The notes: generated by a model from the sequence alone, not told the origin. DNA of 64,000 bases from Astropecten irregularis (GCA_963971285.1 OZ020248.1:16864001-16928000); one strand, 5' to 3'. Shown: positions 1 through 15,700, counted from the first letter of the stretch. Made by a program: numbers and translations.

Positions 1-700
1 TCTAACATAAGAGAAGAATTTTTTCCTGAAGGCAACGCGGATTCCATGAAATTGGGCCCCGGTCTCTTGCATTTGTGCAGACTATGATGGATATCAAGCA
101 TGGTTCCTAGTGTTTTGTATATCTATTGTTTGCCTGGAACTACATGTATGAATATACTGAGTGTCAATGTACCCCTATCCCATACCTATGACAAGAAACA
201 ACTACTTGACACAGTGTCTTAGTCAAAGCAGAGTCCAGGAAATATTTAGATGCCTTGTTTGTTGTTTTGGACAACCTTGCTTTTTTTTGACAACCTGTTA
301 CATCTGAAAATGAATGCCACACCCCAATTAACAACTTAAGTTACTGCTACAGCTGTTACTACTTGCATTTTTATTTGTTTTCCATGCTTCGAGAGATCAG
401 TGCATAAAATTCCTGGCTGAAACGTTGCCAAATTTGCAGCTCCAAATGTACCATATGTCCTGCAACTAGGCCCTACATGAATCCCACATCAATATACATC
501 AGTCCCTGGAACTAATCAGCAAAATGACAATGTGAATTATAATTCCATTACTTAATCTATTTTTGTACTTTTGGGCTTTAAAAATGAGAAATAAATATTA
601 CAAGCCTCAAATGGAAACCATTCCTCTCTCTCCTTCACATTAGTCCCTCATAACTCACTCAAGTCTCACGTAACTGTACAATAAATGTGGTTTTACTTAC
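1..700 (-). other. RGS gene intron, no exon recognised
   Basis: This is AT-rich intron downstream of exon 8. No splice-flanked coding segment, RNA gene or transposon end was recognised. Confidence 0.6.
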
Positions 701-762
701 CCTTCTATGGCTTTTTGCGTTGTAAGTTTAGCATTAGACAACCGCCTCTGTAAATAGGCTAC
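701..762 (-). CDS. RGS9/11-like exon 8 (start of GGL domain)
   Basis: This 62-nt exon has an ATGCAG acceptor and a GTAAGT donor. It encodes VAYLQRRLSNAKLTTQKAIE plus two bases. The text resembles the first helix of the G-gamma-like domain. It is the last exon found; none was recognised in 1-700. Confidence 0.82.
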
Positions 763-3700
763 CTGCATGTTGCCAAACAAAACACAGAGTTATTGGGTTA
801 TAAATAATCTAATAAGTCAGCCACATGAAATTGCTAGCACAAAGCTATTTAGCATATTTGAAATGCTAATTTAGTCATTTGGTCTTTCCTTAATAAGTCT
901 TCTTGTAAATGAGACATGACCATGATATTTAGCATGGACAATTTTGTGTTGAACGGTACGATTTCTGATTTATAGCTTATAGCCCATAAAAGGCATGTAA
1001 GTCTTCAGGCACTCTGCTAGTCAATGGTAGCATTCCAAATAAATAATGGATATGCAGGCATATAGCCTAAATGTCTTGCAAATATGTTAAAACATCAATA
1101 GACAGAATGAATAGATTCCAAATAATTTCAATTCAATCACACTTATATTTATAATATAACTGCCAATTATAGACTTCTAAATGTACAGTGCAAGATTGGT
1201 AACAAAACAAAACAGAAATGTTCACAGATTTACCTATAATTACACAATACATGTATACAAATGGACATGATAGAAATAGAATAGTGTAAAACAAATAATT
1301 TACATCTGGCAAGATCATAAACATGTTTAATGTTTGATAAGAAAAAGTTTTTTTATTCCTCAATTTTCTTGGGACTTGTCAGATTTACTAGAGCTCAAAT
1401 TTTCAGAGGTTTATTATTTCACTGTACATGATGGATTAGACAAAGTGTGGGTGCAGTTTTCAGTGTTCTATGACCATTGCCAATCATGTATTATGATTAC
1501 AAATCACAATTCAACAATTAGTCATTTTAAATCCAGTTGTTTTTAAAAGTATGTCTATGACCAAGTTTAAGCTTACTCTGTACTTTCCAATGGCTGCAAA
1601 CATTAAGCACATTCAGTTTAGAGAAGCCACAACAACCATTGATACAAGCAAGAATGGCACTTACAAAAACCAGCTTAATGAACAAGCGAATTCTGTGAGT
1701 TTTATGGCTAGGAGATAAACAAAGCTGCTTTTGCATTGTTTTTTAGGCTATTTGTAAATTCAAAACTGTTACAAATACAGCTTCTTCTTCCATGTTTTTA
1801 ACTGCTTCAAGTGCAATAAATGGTAAACCCTGCTTCAACTGTACAAGTACCCTATACTGTAAATTCATAGCATGCATAGTATGCAGTTACTCTCCTTGAT
1901 TGTTCATACATGTACTGTCAATGCTTTAAATGGATTTAAAAACTGAGGAAATTTTGAGTAATTTTGGTCCATCAAACATCACAATGTCAACTACAGTTGT
2001 GAGTTCCTGTTATCCATAGGTTTTGCGACGTAATTAGTAATGACTTGGAGTCACATATAAGAAGCACTGTTTGCAACTGTAGCAAATGCACGATACACAA
2101 TCTCACTGCAGCTCCTAAACATTATGTGGTATTTTTATTTGACTTTTATGACATCTGACCAGTCCTATCAACTGCTTTCAGCATAAGGGGGTATCACAAG
2201 AACAAAACACATATATAATTCCAATGCTTCAGGCCTTTGACTCACAGTGCTAGTTGCTGGACCTACATTTGGCACTCTTGATTGAACAAACAAGGCAGGA
2301 ACAATTCATCCTGTTTGAACTATCGATGATAGGTATTCTTTACACATATTATATTCAAGTTTTAACAAGCACAATCAAGCGCTGAAAAACAGATATTTCA
2401 GAAGATGATATTTATAAAAAAAATTGTACCATCTTTTTCACAAGTCAGCATCACACTATGTGATATAACCAACCACCAAAACTAAATTATTACAATTTAT
2501 TCCTTTTTTGGCTTCTCCTTTGACATACATAATGTCCATGGCTATTCATAATGCACTTAGCACAGGCTTGACAGTGATGGCCCCACTTCATGCTAGCATC
2601 TCAATCAGGTCAAGCTTTATAAGAGGAATCAGACACACAGTATTCAGATGGCAGTATTTATCATCAAAAGCACTGTCTATACATCCCACACTGCACATGC
2701 GTGAGGTGTACCAGCACCAGCTCAATTTCTAAGTGAACTTCATTAACTTTATCATAAGGCATTTATTTACAATCTCTCCAAGTTGCAAAAACCTTACCAA
2801 AAAGATTTAGCTTTTTTCCACAGGAATTGTATGGACTCTAAGTCCAACCAAAGGCAAGAATTCTTAAATAGTGTTAAGAATTAATTCTGTTATAAATCTG
2901 AAGAAAAAAAGCCAACTTAAAAAAATTGGTTACAGTGAAGGTTTTATCTGAAGTTACACAGATCTTATGCCAACTATAAAAATAAATGCAGGCAAAATCC
3001 TAAAACAAAGCTTCAAGAAAACTTCACTATGAATATGAAGCAGAAAAAGCTACCATATCAAAATAAAAGAAGAAAAACAACAATTAGCTTTCCAAAAAAA
3101 GCCTCCTTTTCATGGAAAACTAGTTCTTACTACACAAGCAATATCTTCCTGAAAAACTTCTCTCTGAAGCATTCATAAACTTAAAGGTAGTATCATACAT
3201 TGGTAAGAAACCAAAACAGAAATGTTCACAGATTTACATATAACTTACAGGGTATGAAGATGGTGGTGGTAGAAAACATACCGTTAAAATGTGTCTGTCA
3301 GAAATGGTGTATTTATCCAGAAATTAGTAAAACAACAACCAAAATCTGTTTGATCTTTTAAAAGATAAAAAAAAAGGAGAAAAGACTTAAGAAATACTGT
3401 GGCTGTTTTTCATTGATTTTTTCAAAAAGTGGGCAACGTATGGGACTGAAATGTTCACAGATGACTGTTACTGTATCCTCCTTAATATTTCTGCTCACGA
3501 ATCTGTATTTCTTTGACAAAAACCAAAGTATGATATTACCTTTAAAGACATGAATACCAATATTGACAAATATCATGTGACAAGTTTGTTTTATACCGTT
3601 TTTTTTTTTTTTGCATTGTGAAAAGTAGATGATAGAAATTATTGCTCTCTTCCAAAAACATTACCTATGTAATTATACATTCATATATTGTATCATGCAT

Positions 3701-6700
3701 ATTTCTCAGGTATGCAACAATTTAATTTTAGGCTGTATGCTTGTTCAATCACCATTGATTAGCACTGTCATCACTCATAATGCTCGCAATATCAGTCAGT
3801 TCTATTTTGCATAAATTTGGCAGCGCTTGCAGTTGGTAGTGCAATCAAATCAAATTGCACAGTACGTTATACGCACAAGACAGGCCATTAGGAAGCACTT
3901 GGCTCTACACCTGTAGTCAGCACCTTCATATGCTTCAATCCTAGAAGCTTCAATCCTAGTAGGATTGTATGGTCAAAATGACAGAATAAAGCAAGACAAA
4001 GACATACAAGCAACAATCTACTGACCTCTTTCTTCAACTCTTCTGCTGTACGCTTCTTATTCTGCATCAAGGCAAATGGTTTATATGAGCTTCGTATATC
4101 TCTCTCCAGTGAATTGATCTGGCCAGGCTGTATGGTGGCAAGTGGGTGAAGGGTGTAAGGGAAGGATGGGATATGAGTAGAATAAACAGCCAAATTGTTA
4201 TACAAAATATAGGGCAAGTTTTTGTATAGTTCAAAGCAAACCTTTACTTGAGATTACTTTTGCAAAACTGCACAACCAACAGACCAAGGCCTGTTTTGCA
4301 ATATTCATACCGTAAAACGTTTCAATGGAAAAGACCTCCTGTAAATATGCACAAGTTAAATGAATTATTTTTGCATGCAACCATCATGGAAAAAAATCAC
4401 AAAATTAGAACCCAAAGACCAAACTGCAATTTTCTATCAACTGCATGAAATTGAAAATTCTCATCAGTAGGCATTATGCCCAAGGAATAGACAAGCTGTT
4501 TAATTGTGCTGTATTTGATGATGCAGAAGAGACAAGAATATACTCAAGAAGGATCAATATTCTATACATACAGATTGAAGGATCCTGAATTTAGATAGCA
4601 GATTTACATCATCAAAATAAACCAAAATAACACCATGAAATCTCCATCACTAGAATAGCTGGGAATAAACCGCATTTTATTTTTTTATGTAAGGACTATT
4701 CTTTAAATATGTGCGCGTGATCTAAATAGGGATGATGTAATAATTCCTATTATTATAGGATCAATGCAATGAGCTTGGCATTGATATTTCATAGTCCCGT
4801 TTATCAGATTGGTCTATGGTTTGATGCATGTGGATTGTGTGACATCCATAGACATACAGTGTATACCGTAAATAAATCACTTTAGTGTTAACTTGCTGTG
4901 GACATTAAAGCCTGTACGGTGATACAGGGTGTTTGTACACAAACCTATAAGAAATGTGTAGTTTCACACCATGTTTGCATTACGTACATGTTTGTAATGC
5001 GTATCCCAAACAGATATATGCACAATCTATACATGGGCATTTTATTCATCTGTGCAAATAGTTTGCATCATATATAATGTGTACTGCAATTATAGAGCAC
5101 ATTATTTGATAACATTCTGTCTAATTCAATATGACAAATGTTGACATGCAACCTCAAGATGTCTGCACCAAAATGATATCATTCTACAATCTACATTACA
5201 AACATATTAAGAAGGTCTTTAAGGTGTACATGTACTTAGTTGATACCAAGGAAACAATTTATGCTCCACAGCTATGATGTACTATACATAATATATTATA
5301 TAAAATGGAAACAGCTGATGTCTTTACAGAACAGTAGCAGTAGACAGTGTTTGTATTTTCTTACGTTTCAGGAATTAAAGCTACTATCATACTTTGGTAG
5401 CATATCGAAACATGAATCTTCACAGATTTACCTATAACTTTGGGTATAAAGATGGTGATGGAAAAAACATATCATTCAATTTTTCTGCCTGGAATGCTTT
5501 ATTTATACAGAAAAAGAGTAAAACCAATGACAAAAAATTAATTTGATCTTTTAAAGATAAAAAAGTGATAAGATTTTTAAAATACTGTGGCCGTTTTTCA
5601 CTGTTTTCTCATAAAGAGGGCACCATATGGGACTGAAATTTTCACAGATGACTGTTACTGTATCTTCCTTGATATTTTTGCCCATGAATCTGTATTTCTT
5701 TGACAAAAAACAATGTATTATATTACCTTTAAATCATGCAACATGCATTAATACCATGAATGATCCATTGGTGGAATAGGGAAGGGGAGATACTATTGTG
5801 TCCCAGCCCCCTTGGTGAGTAGCTTGAGGTGGTTAACATGGTTAACCCCAAATTGGCCCCAAAAACAGAACATCTACAGATAAATAATGCTGCTGTTTTG
5901 AAGTATTAGCTCCTGGTACCGTGTGCTCCTTAAATCTGATGATAAGATGCAATATTTCCCCGGTATTCCCTTTCATCTCACTGTCTTTGTCTCTCCCTTT
6001 GATACTGTCATTGTTATTGTGTTGATGAATCAATGTTCAGTCAGCATTGTTTATACATCAGCAATCACATCACCGTGTGATCCACTGGCCAAGGAAACAG
6101 ATTTCCTCTTTTTCGGAACCTTTACACTGAGTACCGGGTAAATAGAATCTTAAGTCTTCAATGTGCATCCATGCATGTGCCCTTTCACTGCAATCACAGT
6201 GACTACATATTGATGTTTATAAGCAACCTTGGCCTTCATTGAAGGGGAGTTGTAATGGATCAATCAGACAATATTACAGACAATGAACAATTCCACGGAT
6301 GACGTGAACTCCTACTGGATTGTTCTCATCAAGCCCCTAGAAAAAGAGTTCAATGAAAGATCCTATGATTTGATATCTAACTCAAGCATCATTGACAATG
6401 TGGAGTAGTTGAATAGCAGATTGACAGTGGTTATATTATACATGTAATGTCATTCCTGAGTGGGTATATATAGATGCATGGATGGCCTTGCTGTGGTCCA
6501 GGTATCCTATTCAGTTCTATTTGTACAGTTAGGGACTTTGCCTACATGTAGTTGAGGGCAAGAAAATAATATCAATAATAATATTACTCTGAATAGGAAC
6601 CTATTCCAACAGGAATGTGGACTTAAACAGTGAACTTGAAATTGACATAGGCCTGTGCTCATATTGAGAGCATTCTCTGTCTTCTATTAAAAAGTACATT

Positions 6701-9700
6701 ACAAATATGTCTTTCAAAGTTACATGTAGCTGATACCTAATTCTCAATGTGGCCCAAATGTTCACTTTCAGATGCTAACCCGTCTCCCAAATTTTAGGCT
6801 AATAGCGCATAATATCACAACCAAAGATGTCCCTATGCCCATAGGTACAATGCTGCCCACAGTTTACAGTGGCTAAATGATGATGTTTGTTTGAAAAACA
6901 AAAAAAGGCAAAGGTAGGTACAAAGATACAAATATCCAATGGACTTACCGGAGGTCGGTATGTCTTCCAATATGCCTTCTCTTGACTGTCCACAACCAGG
7001 CGGTCAGCTTTCTTGCGATGTTTGGCTAATCTGTTCATAGGGAGGGTAGAGCAATGAGATCATGAAATGTACATTTGTTACAAAAGGACTGAAGAAGCCT
7101 GAGGAGAGCAATTAGGCTAGAGATGAAACAAGGATATATAGCTGAGGGCAAAACAGCACACTGTGCCAGCAATATGGATTCTACATGTAACATGCTAAGA
7201 AGAAATATATACTTTCCTTGAAAGATTTATGAATAACATTGTCATTTGTGGATCGGTTTGCGGAAACACCATGTAATTATCGTTCGTACTTTCGCACTTC
7301 TATATCGTTCGCACCTAATTGCGAGAAGTGCGAACGATATAGAAGTGTGAAAGTACGAACGATAATTACATGGTGTTTCCGCAAACCGATCCACATACCA
7401 ATTGTCACCATGCAAAGCCTCAAATCTTTCTTAACATTGTCATTTTTCATCATTTCCATGGGCATACTACAATCTAAACTAATACATTTGTGACTTGTTC
7501 ATTGTTTATTCTACTTTTTATCCTGGTTTGGTATGGAAGGCTTTTATGACTAATGCAGTGACATGTAATAGCTTAATCAATTCATGTACACGTAAATGTG
7601 CTAAAGCTAAGTTATTAGTGTATAAAATATAAATACCTGAGTTGCTCTTGAGCTTGCACAAACACAAAATCCCACTTGTGTCTCAGCATCCTCTGAAGCT
7701 TGTTAAATGCAGTCTGAAAAAAAATCATCAATAAACCAATGATCAGAAACACTTCTAATTGAAATGAACAGTTGGGCAGCAAGTTCTGACATACAGCTCA
7801 TGTAAGGTATGCATCCAGGACAAATGTCACATAGCTGCTTATCAGCAAATAATACATCACAAATCTTCATGATAAACACAAGCCCAGCAAAGAATTTGTC
7901 TCAAGTTATATTATACATCACATCACATAAAATTCTGACAGGTAACCTGTATTTAAACCACACAATATTTTCGGTGCTAAACTGTTATGTGCAGCCTATA
8001 CAGAATTGCTCAACTGCTGTTCTGTCACCTTTACCAATGTTGTACATGCCCTTTAATATTGTCTGTGTCGCCTGGTAAAACTGGTGGAGACATTCATTTT
8101 TCTTCCCGCAGACAACAACCTATTTGTACTGAAAAGAGATATATGTCTTGTTTGGTGTGAAGGACTGGTTCTCCAAGCATTCCCTGTGTGTTATCCCTAT
8201 GCTTAGCAATTTGACTAGTGTTTGCCAATTGGAAATTTAAATAAAAAGTAAAAAGGGAAATATGTTATTTTTAAATTCTTCTGATTTATCAAACCATTTT
8301 CATTATATTCATGTATTTTTCATGTGCATTAAGGCAGAGAGGACTTGTGTGCTTGGTATTTTACAGCAATACTGCACTAATCTAATCATGAAGCCTATGC
8401 AATAATACTGGAATGGAATCACAAGCATCTCTTCAGGACAAAAGGACTAGAACTTATTAAAGGAAAACTGACAATGTAATGCAAGCCAATTCCAACTAAT
8501 GGGAATCAAATGTTTGAAGGAGAAGGATTTCCATTATAATATCAAAGCTTCGTCCATCTTTTACTTAAGAAACCTGACTATAAGAGATGTTAACATTGCT
8601 CTATATCCCTTTCAGCATCAAATGTTATCGTTCATTGTTTACAATCTGAATCACATATTGCATTAATGAAGCAATGTTTATTGCAAAGGAAATGTTTTCC
8701 CTTTTTAAATTTTTCATGGCACCTGATGACGTCATGATGACATGAATGCAATTTTTCAATATACCACTTCCCGACTAAGACATATACTGTACCAAGTTTA
8801 AACCCAATCAGAACCATGGTTTGTTCATAATGGTAAAGTGAAATTTGCCCCTCCAAGGCGCTGTCATGAGACACATGATGATGTCATGATGACGTGTAGG
8901 AACAACATACATGTACGCCATAATGGACTTTTCAAGGACCAAGTTTGATTAAGACTGACTGTTAAAATCAGACCAAAGTGGGTGTCAGAGAACACCTGAG
9001 TACAAAGTCTATGGGATTTGGAGGAGGCAGAGGTAAAGAAGTAGAAGAAAAATTGCTCATCCCACGAGGTACATGTAGGCCTATATGTACATGTACATGT
9101 ACGCAGGGATTATAATGAGCTTCCATTTGATGCCTTGAACATAAATGAAAAATCTGTCCAGAATTTATGACAGTAAATTAAAAACAAACATCAGTCAGGC
9201 TCTATTCCAACATGAAACATAAATTGTATCTGTTCTTGCATAAAAACATGAATTTAGGAGCAATTTATTCTGATTTTTTCATTCAAGGTATTAACTAACG
9301 ACAGCTTTTATTGTTCACACTTCTTAACATTAGAAACATAAAAGTGCAAAAGTGCAGTACAATATTGTTCATGAAGTATCATGAAGGAAAATATTGAGTT
9401 TAACTTAAGACCTAATTTTCCCAAATCATTAAACTAAACCTGCGGAAATATCAACAAAATTCAAACAGCCAATCAACCATTAGAAGTCATCATTAGCAAT
9501 GCCACATTGATTGCATGATCTCTTATGCAGTCAATTTCACAAAGATTTAACATTCATCTTTTACATGAGTTGTTCCTGTTTCTATAGTAACTAGTATTGT
9601 GATATCACACTTGGCTTAGCAATCTTAAAAGATTGATATAAGTAAGTTACAATCATAACATCAAGCCCTGAACTGATAAATGAAGTTTTTGGACAAAATA

Positions 9701-12700
9701 AATGAAACAGTGACAGAAAGTCATTGTAACAAGGATGCTAGTTCCTCCACTCATACATTTACAATCTTATAATGCAGAGTAGCAATGCAAAACATACACA
9801 ACAGAATTGACAGACAGAGGAAATAGACTGATTCGTATGAGTTTAGATCAGGGTTGTTTGATTTAAATCACTCGATTTAAATCATTGATTTAAATCATGA
9901 TTTAAATCAATGGAACAAAATCAAAAAAATCGCTCAAAAAAATCAATGATGATTTTTTTCATTATTTCTTGATTTTTTTTAACGAAAAACAGAATATCTT
10001 ACTGAAAGAAGACTTGCATTAACATTTGGCCTAATTTTTCCACTATAACAGGGTGTCTTAAAACAGTTTATGTTGTGTTTTTACAATTAGTTTTCACTGT
10101 ACAAAATACACATGCACATACATGTATTTTGTATGAAAAATGTGGCAGTATTCTGAAGCAAAGTATGTGTACAGCATTACTTGTAATCTATACAATGAAT
10201 AGAATGTATACAGTATAATAATACATACATACGCACACATGTATGTAACCGCACAGAATTAACTTTTGTTTGTGTACATCACCACATCTTGACTTTGCAC
10301 AGTAATACTGCCATTTTTAGCTCTAATACACATGCACTGAGATGCAAATGGACCACTGGTACATACAAGCCATGAAACATCTTTGAATGTGGTCTTAAAC
10401 ATCCCATCAGCAAGGATGCAGTAGAGTATGCCTGTAGTGACAGTCAGTAACATTTTCTGTTTTTTTGTTGCTTTGTTTTTTTGGCTACATTTTAATGACC
10501 ACAATGCCCAAGCGACTAGAAGTAGCAATTTGGCAGCATTTGTGGGGGTTTTAAAGCAAAATGTTATGATAGTAAGATGTTATTATGTAAAAACAATTAA
10601 GAATTAAATTTAAATCAAAAAAATCGATTTAAATCAAAAAAATCTGATTTAAATCAAATAAATCCGATTTTTTTTTTTTTTATAAAAATCATGATTTTTA
10701 TCAACCCTGGTTTAGATTATGACAATAACTGTGACTGGTCACTGGTCCAGTCAATTGGATATGTATACATATGTACAGATGTGTATTAAAGTGAGCCATA
10801 GGGAAATTTAGGAAGGCTGCATGTAATGCATATTACTATCAATATCAATATTTCTCTTATAATTTCACATCAGGTTTTCTGAAAATTTTATTTTTCGGCT
10901 GCAGAAAAAGACAAAGACTACAACCCAAATATCCTCCATTGGTTGGACACGTCTGCTGGCCAAATGCCAACTAATGAAAATGATGGAAATTCAAATACCT
11001 CTCCAGAAAGTCTGACTAGTGCTCACAAATCACAGTAATGCAGCTCAAGGTTATGACGCAGAACCAAGAAATGTGATTTAAACTGTAAACAAATATAAGA
11101 TTGATTTGCACAAAAAAGGTTTCCTAGTCCTGGATCATGGATGTAGAATTCACAATAAGAAATGACTAGGAAAGTACCAAAAACACACACACCAGTAAAA
11201 TGTGTGTAATGGATACATAGCAATAGCACACACATGAATAATCTTCACTGAGCCAGCAATTTTGCTCAACTCGGTAAAATAACATCATTTATGCTAATTT
11301 CAAAGTCTAACAAGTTTAACAGGTTCTAAATTGATGCAAAATAATGTCTGCGTTTGTTTGTGAAGTAAATATTAGTCCTACGCACCAAGCTTGCTCAGTG
11401 CGTCATCTTTGTATCACTGCAGACCTGATCACCACTTTGTGTACACACAAAATTGTGCACAACTTCCATGCAATTAATTGGTCTATTGTAAATATATTTG
11501 GCAGCACATGATGACTATACCTGCGTCACTATGGTGTTTGCAGTGTGTCATGTATGTCAGGTATGTAAATTAAATGCTGAAACTGCATGCAGCAAACTAC
11601 TCCATCATAAACCAATCTACATGTAAATGGTCTGTGCCAACTGTATGGCCACAATCCCTAAAGAATTGGGGTCATTTATTGTCATCATGACAGATTACTA
11701 CTGAATTTACACAGGATTTGTGTAATGAGAATACAGACTGCATATGGGGCATTGGGGCCATGTACATGTAATAGCACCTGCTCATATGCTTGTCAAGTGG
11801 GAGATTTTCCTAAGAAAAATTGGCAAACCAATGGTTAGATGGCCACTCATACTGTACATGACCATAAATGTATGCGCAAAAATATTGAGACACCTGTTAT
11901 GCATCTAATACATATCTATCTCATGATAGTGCATGTTCAGTTTACTCACTGAATAAAGTATGACTATCACTAAATATTGGTTTTCTGTCTTGATTTCTCA
12001 TGTCAGGGGTGTGAAACTGGGTGTCTCATTGGCTATTCCTAGACCTAGAACACTATTAAGACCAAATCTCATATTTCCATTCAAAATAATGGCCAGTGCA
12101 GAGACAATACCAGTCTCTCCCACCAAATCCCTCCCATATTTGTTCCCATTATGTCCATTAATTAAGTCTGGGTGCAATGCCTGGACATCTTTTTAGGTCC
12201 TCATATATGTCCAGTAGTAGGGAGAGAATCCCAATGCTTGCCCAATTGAGCTTTCGATGTTCAAGTCTGGGCTGGGCATAATAAAAAAAATCGGAAAAAA
12301 TGAAAAAATTAAATAATATTATTTTATATTATAATAAAAGGATAATGACTGATCAAACAACGAATCAGCAAACGACGGAGCAGATGGCTAGACCAATTAT
12401 TGCAAAGGGGTTTAGCCATTGGACAAAAGATAACTTAAAACATTTTGTTGAAGAAACCAAAATTCCAATAGAAGATCCAGAAACGGATTTTACTAAAAGT
12501 GAATATATTAATGCTATTACACGCAGACAACCAACCCCGCGTGGGTATAAAAGATGGGATTATTTAAAATTAAAAAATTATGTTCAAGATAATAATATTA
12601 GGTTAGATTTATCTAAAAAGCTCGATCACACTAGACGTGAATATATCAAAGCAATTAAAACGTTTACAAATCAATTTAAAAATTTAATAAAGAAAGATAA

Positions 12701-15700
12701 TCAAGAACTTAGAGAATTAGCTAGAAAATATAACCTCAATGTTGTTCCAACGGGTCAAAGAGGACAAGTAATAAAACGAGATTATATCAAAACGATTAAA
12801 GAAAATTTATCATCGGAGGAAATTCGTGAAGCGACAAACTGGAGAGAAGTGAGATCTTTTCGTGGTAATCTTATAAATTTAGAAATAATTCTTCAAAGAC
12901 AATATTCCGATCTAAATACATTTTTTAAACATCAGCATAAAAATATGATTAAAGAAGTAACAAAGATCTTTAGAAAAAAAGGTCAATTTAAGCTTGAATT
13001 TAGGATAAAACTCGAATATATAAAAGTTGAAGTTTTGGATGAAACATTACATGATTTTACTTTTCGAACCGAACAACATATTATTTTAAGGGAAGATGAA
13101 ATAAATGAAAAGGTTAATAGCATTTTGTTCGAGCTAATAAATGTAGTGGAATCAAAAGATTTTGGACCCTCGGGTTTAACTTTAAATAAAATATTAGCGT
13201 TTTATATGAACTTTATTAAATATACCAATGTTTCTGGTAGTTCATATATTGAACTTACGCCATTTATTAAACATAAAAAGGCTGTTGTTAGCGTACAAAA
13301 TGACGACGATAAATGCATTAGATGGGCTATCAGATCTGCGTTAGGGTTATACAAGGATGAAATCAAAGAAAAGAAAAAAAATAACCCGAAATACAGAATT
13401 CACGATGAAAGAGTCAGTACTTATAAGTTAAATGATGGGTTAGACTTTACCGGTATAGATTTTCCAACACCCTTAAAGCAGATTTCTAAAATAGAAAAAC
13501 AAAATAATTTAAATATTAACGTGTTTGGGTTAGATTGTAATGATAAAAAAGAAGAATTTCCTTATCCATTACATATCTCTAAAGAAACAAACGACATTCA
13601 CATAAATCTATTATTATTTACTAGAGAGGTAGAAGAAGAAGGAGAAAAAATAATAAAAAGTCACTATGGTTGGATTAAGAATTTTTCGGCCCTATTCAGC
13701 AATGGTACATGTAAAGATGGGCATAAATTATATTTTTGTTACAGATGTCTATCACATTTTTATACACCGCAAAAATTAAAAATTCACGATGAAATATGTC
13801 AAGGATTAACCGTTCATCCTTCAAGAGTCATCCTTCCAGAAGAAGATAAAAATATTTTAAAATTTAAAAACTTTAAAAATTTTCAAGATGCACCGTTTGT
13901 GATTTACGCGGATTTTGAATGTATTTTAGAAAAATACAATGTAGAAAAGATGAAAAAAACTCAAAAGTTGAGCGTTCATAAACCCAGCGGTTATTCTTAT
14001 GTTGTGGTAAGATTTGATGGAAAACTAATGAAGCAAAAAACCTATAGAGGGTGTAACGCTAGCGAGCATTTAATTAATTCATTGTTAAAAGAACAACGTA
14101 AAATTAAACAAATATTTAATAATCCTATACCGATTGAAGAGATCGACGAATCATTAATGATGAGTAACGAGTGTTGGATTTGTGAAAAGGAAATATATCA
14201 AACTAGCGTTTTATATTGTAATTGTGAGATACCTCGTGAACCCAAAACCAAATCCGAAAAAGAAGAAAACGCGGTCACAAACAGTAAAGGTTATACAGAT
14301 TTTTTGTGTTTAGAATGCGGTAAAAAAATTAATAAATTTAGAAAAGTTAGAGATCACTGCCACATCACGGGTAAATTTAGAGGAGTTGCACATGCACATT
14401 GTAACCTAAAACTTAAAATAACAAATCGAACACAAATACCGGTTATTTTTCACAATTTTAAAAATTACGACGGTCATTTGATCATGCAGGGGGTAAGCGC
14501 TTGCGTCGAAACGTTAAATAATAAAATAAAAAAACGTAAAACGTGTATAGAAAAAATCAAAACGCGTATAGAAAAAATCGAAGCGTATAAAGAAAAACTC
14601 GAAACGCAAGAAATAAAACTCCGCAAAAAAATTAGATACATAAAAGAAAAACGTGAAATTTTTAACGAGTTTCGTCGAAATATAAGAAAAGGTGATAATT
14701 CAAAAATAAAAACGTTTGAAGAAAAATACGGAATTACATTCGATAAGAAACTTAATATAAAAATTAACCAAAAAGCAAACAAAAGCGAACGTTGTAATAG
14801 AGAAAAAATAAAACTAATTAATCAAAAACTAAAAATAATCGATGAAAAAATAAATGTTAAAATCGATAAACTAAAAGAGGTTTTAAGTATATTAAATTAT
14901 TACCAAAAGGAAAAAAACGTATTCGATAATATATTTTGTATTCCTCAAAACTCGGAAAAATACATAAGTATTAGTATAGGTCAACTCCGTTTTATAGATT
15001 CGTTAAATTTTATGAACTCTTCCTTAGAAAAATTAGTCGCTGCTTGCCCTAAAGACGCATTTCATTTATTTAGAAAACATTTTAAAGATTATAATACGGA
15101 TGATGTTGATCTTTTATTAAAAAAGGGGTGTTATCCATACGAATATATGGATTCCTTTGATAGATTTAAAGAAACTCAATTACCACCCATTGAAAAGTTT
15201 TATAGTAAGATAAAACTCAAAGGTATTACGCGAGAAGAATATACTCACGCGGAGTTGGTTTGGAAAACTTTCAACTGTAAAACTCTAGGTGATTATCACG
15301 ACTTATACGTGACCACGGATACGTTATTACTCGCCGATGTGTTTCAAAACTTCAGAACCACTTGTAAGAAAACATATCGTTTAGATCCAGCGAAATATCT
15401 CACGGCACCGGGATTGTCTTGGGATGCCTTGTTGCTGCATTCTAAAATAGAATTAGAACTTTTAACCGATATCGAACAATATTTATTTTTTGAAAAAGGT
15501 AAAAGAGGTGGTTATTCTAGCGTGGGTAGTTGTAGGCATCACAAAGCCAACAATAAATATTTAAAAGATTACGATCCTGAAAAAGAATCTTCTTATTTAC
15601 TTTATTTAGATGCGAACAATTTATACGGTTGGGCAATGAGTCAATCGTTACCCTACGCCGATTTTAAATGGTTAACCGATTACCAAGTCGCTAACTTTAC

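Larger units (their letters stand above)
7714..12215 (-). other. RGS gene intron 4, part left of the Polinton
   Basis: This stretch holds a hAT-like element at 9849-10709 and TGATGACGTCATGATGACG-type text near 8725-8900 that recurs around 34850-36320. No coding exon was recognised. Confidence 0.6.

Noticed and set aside
10259-10528. 89-aa minus-strand frame inside the hAT-like element
   Set aside because: It has no transposase motif or recognisable domain; it is probably chance.
12300-12344. First in-frame ATG of the polymerase at 12300
   Set aside because: It lies inside the terminal repeat, upstream of the AT-rich motif. The 15 extra residues look like translated AT tract; ATG 12345 is preferred.
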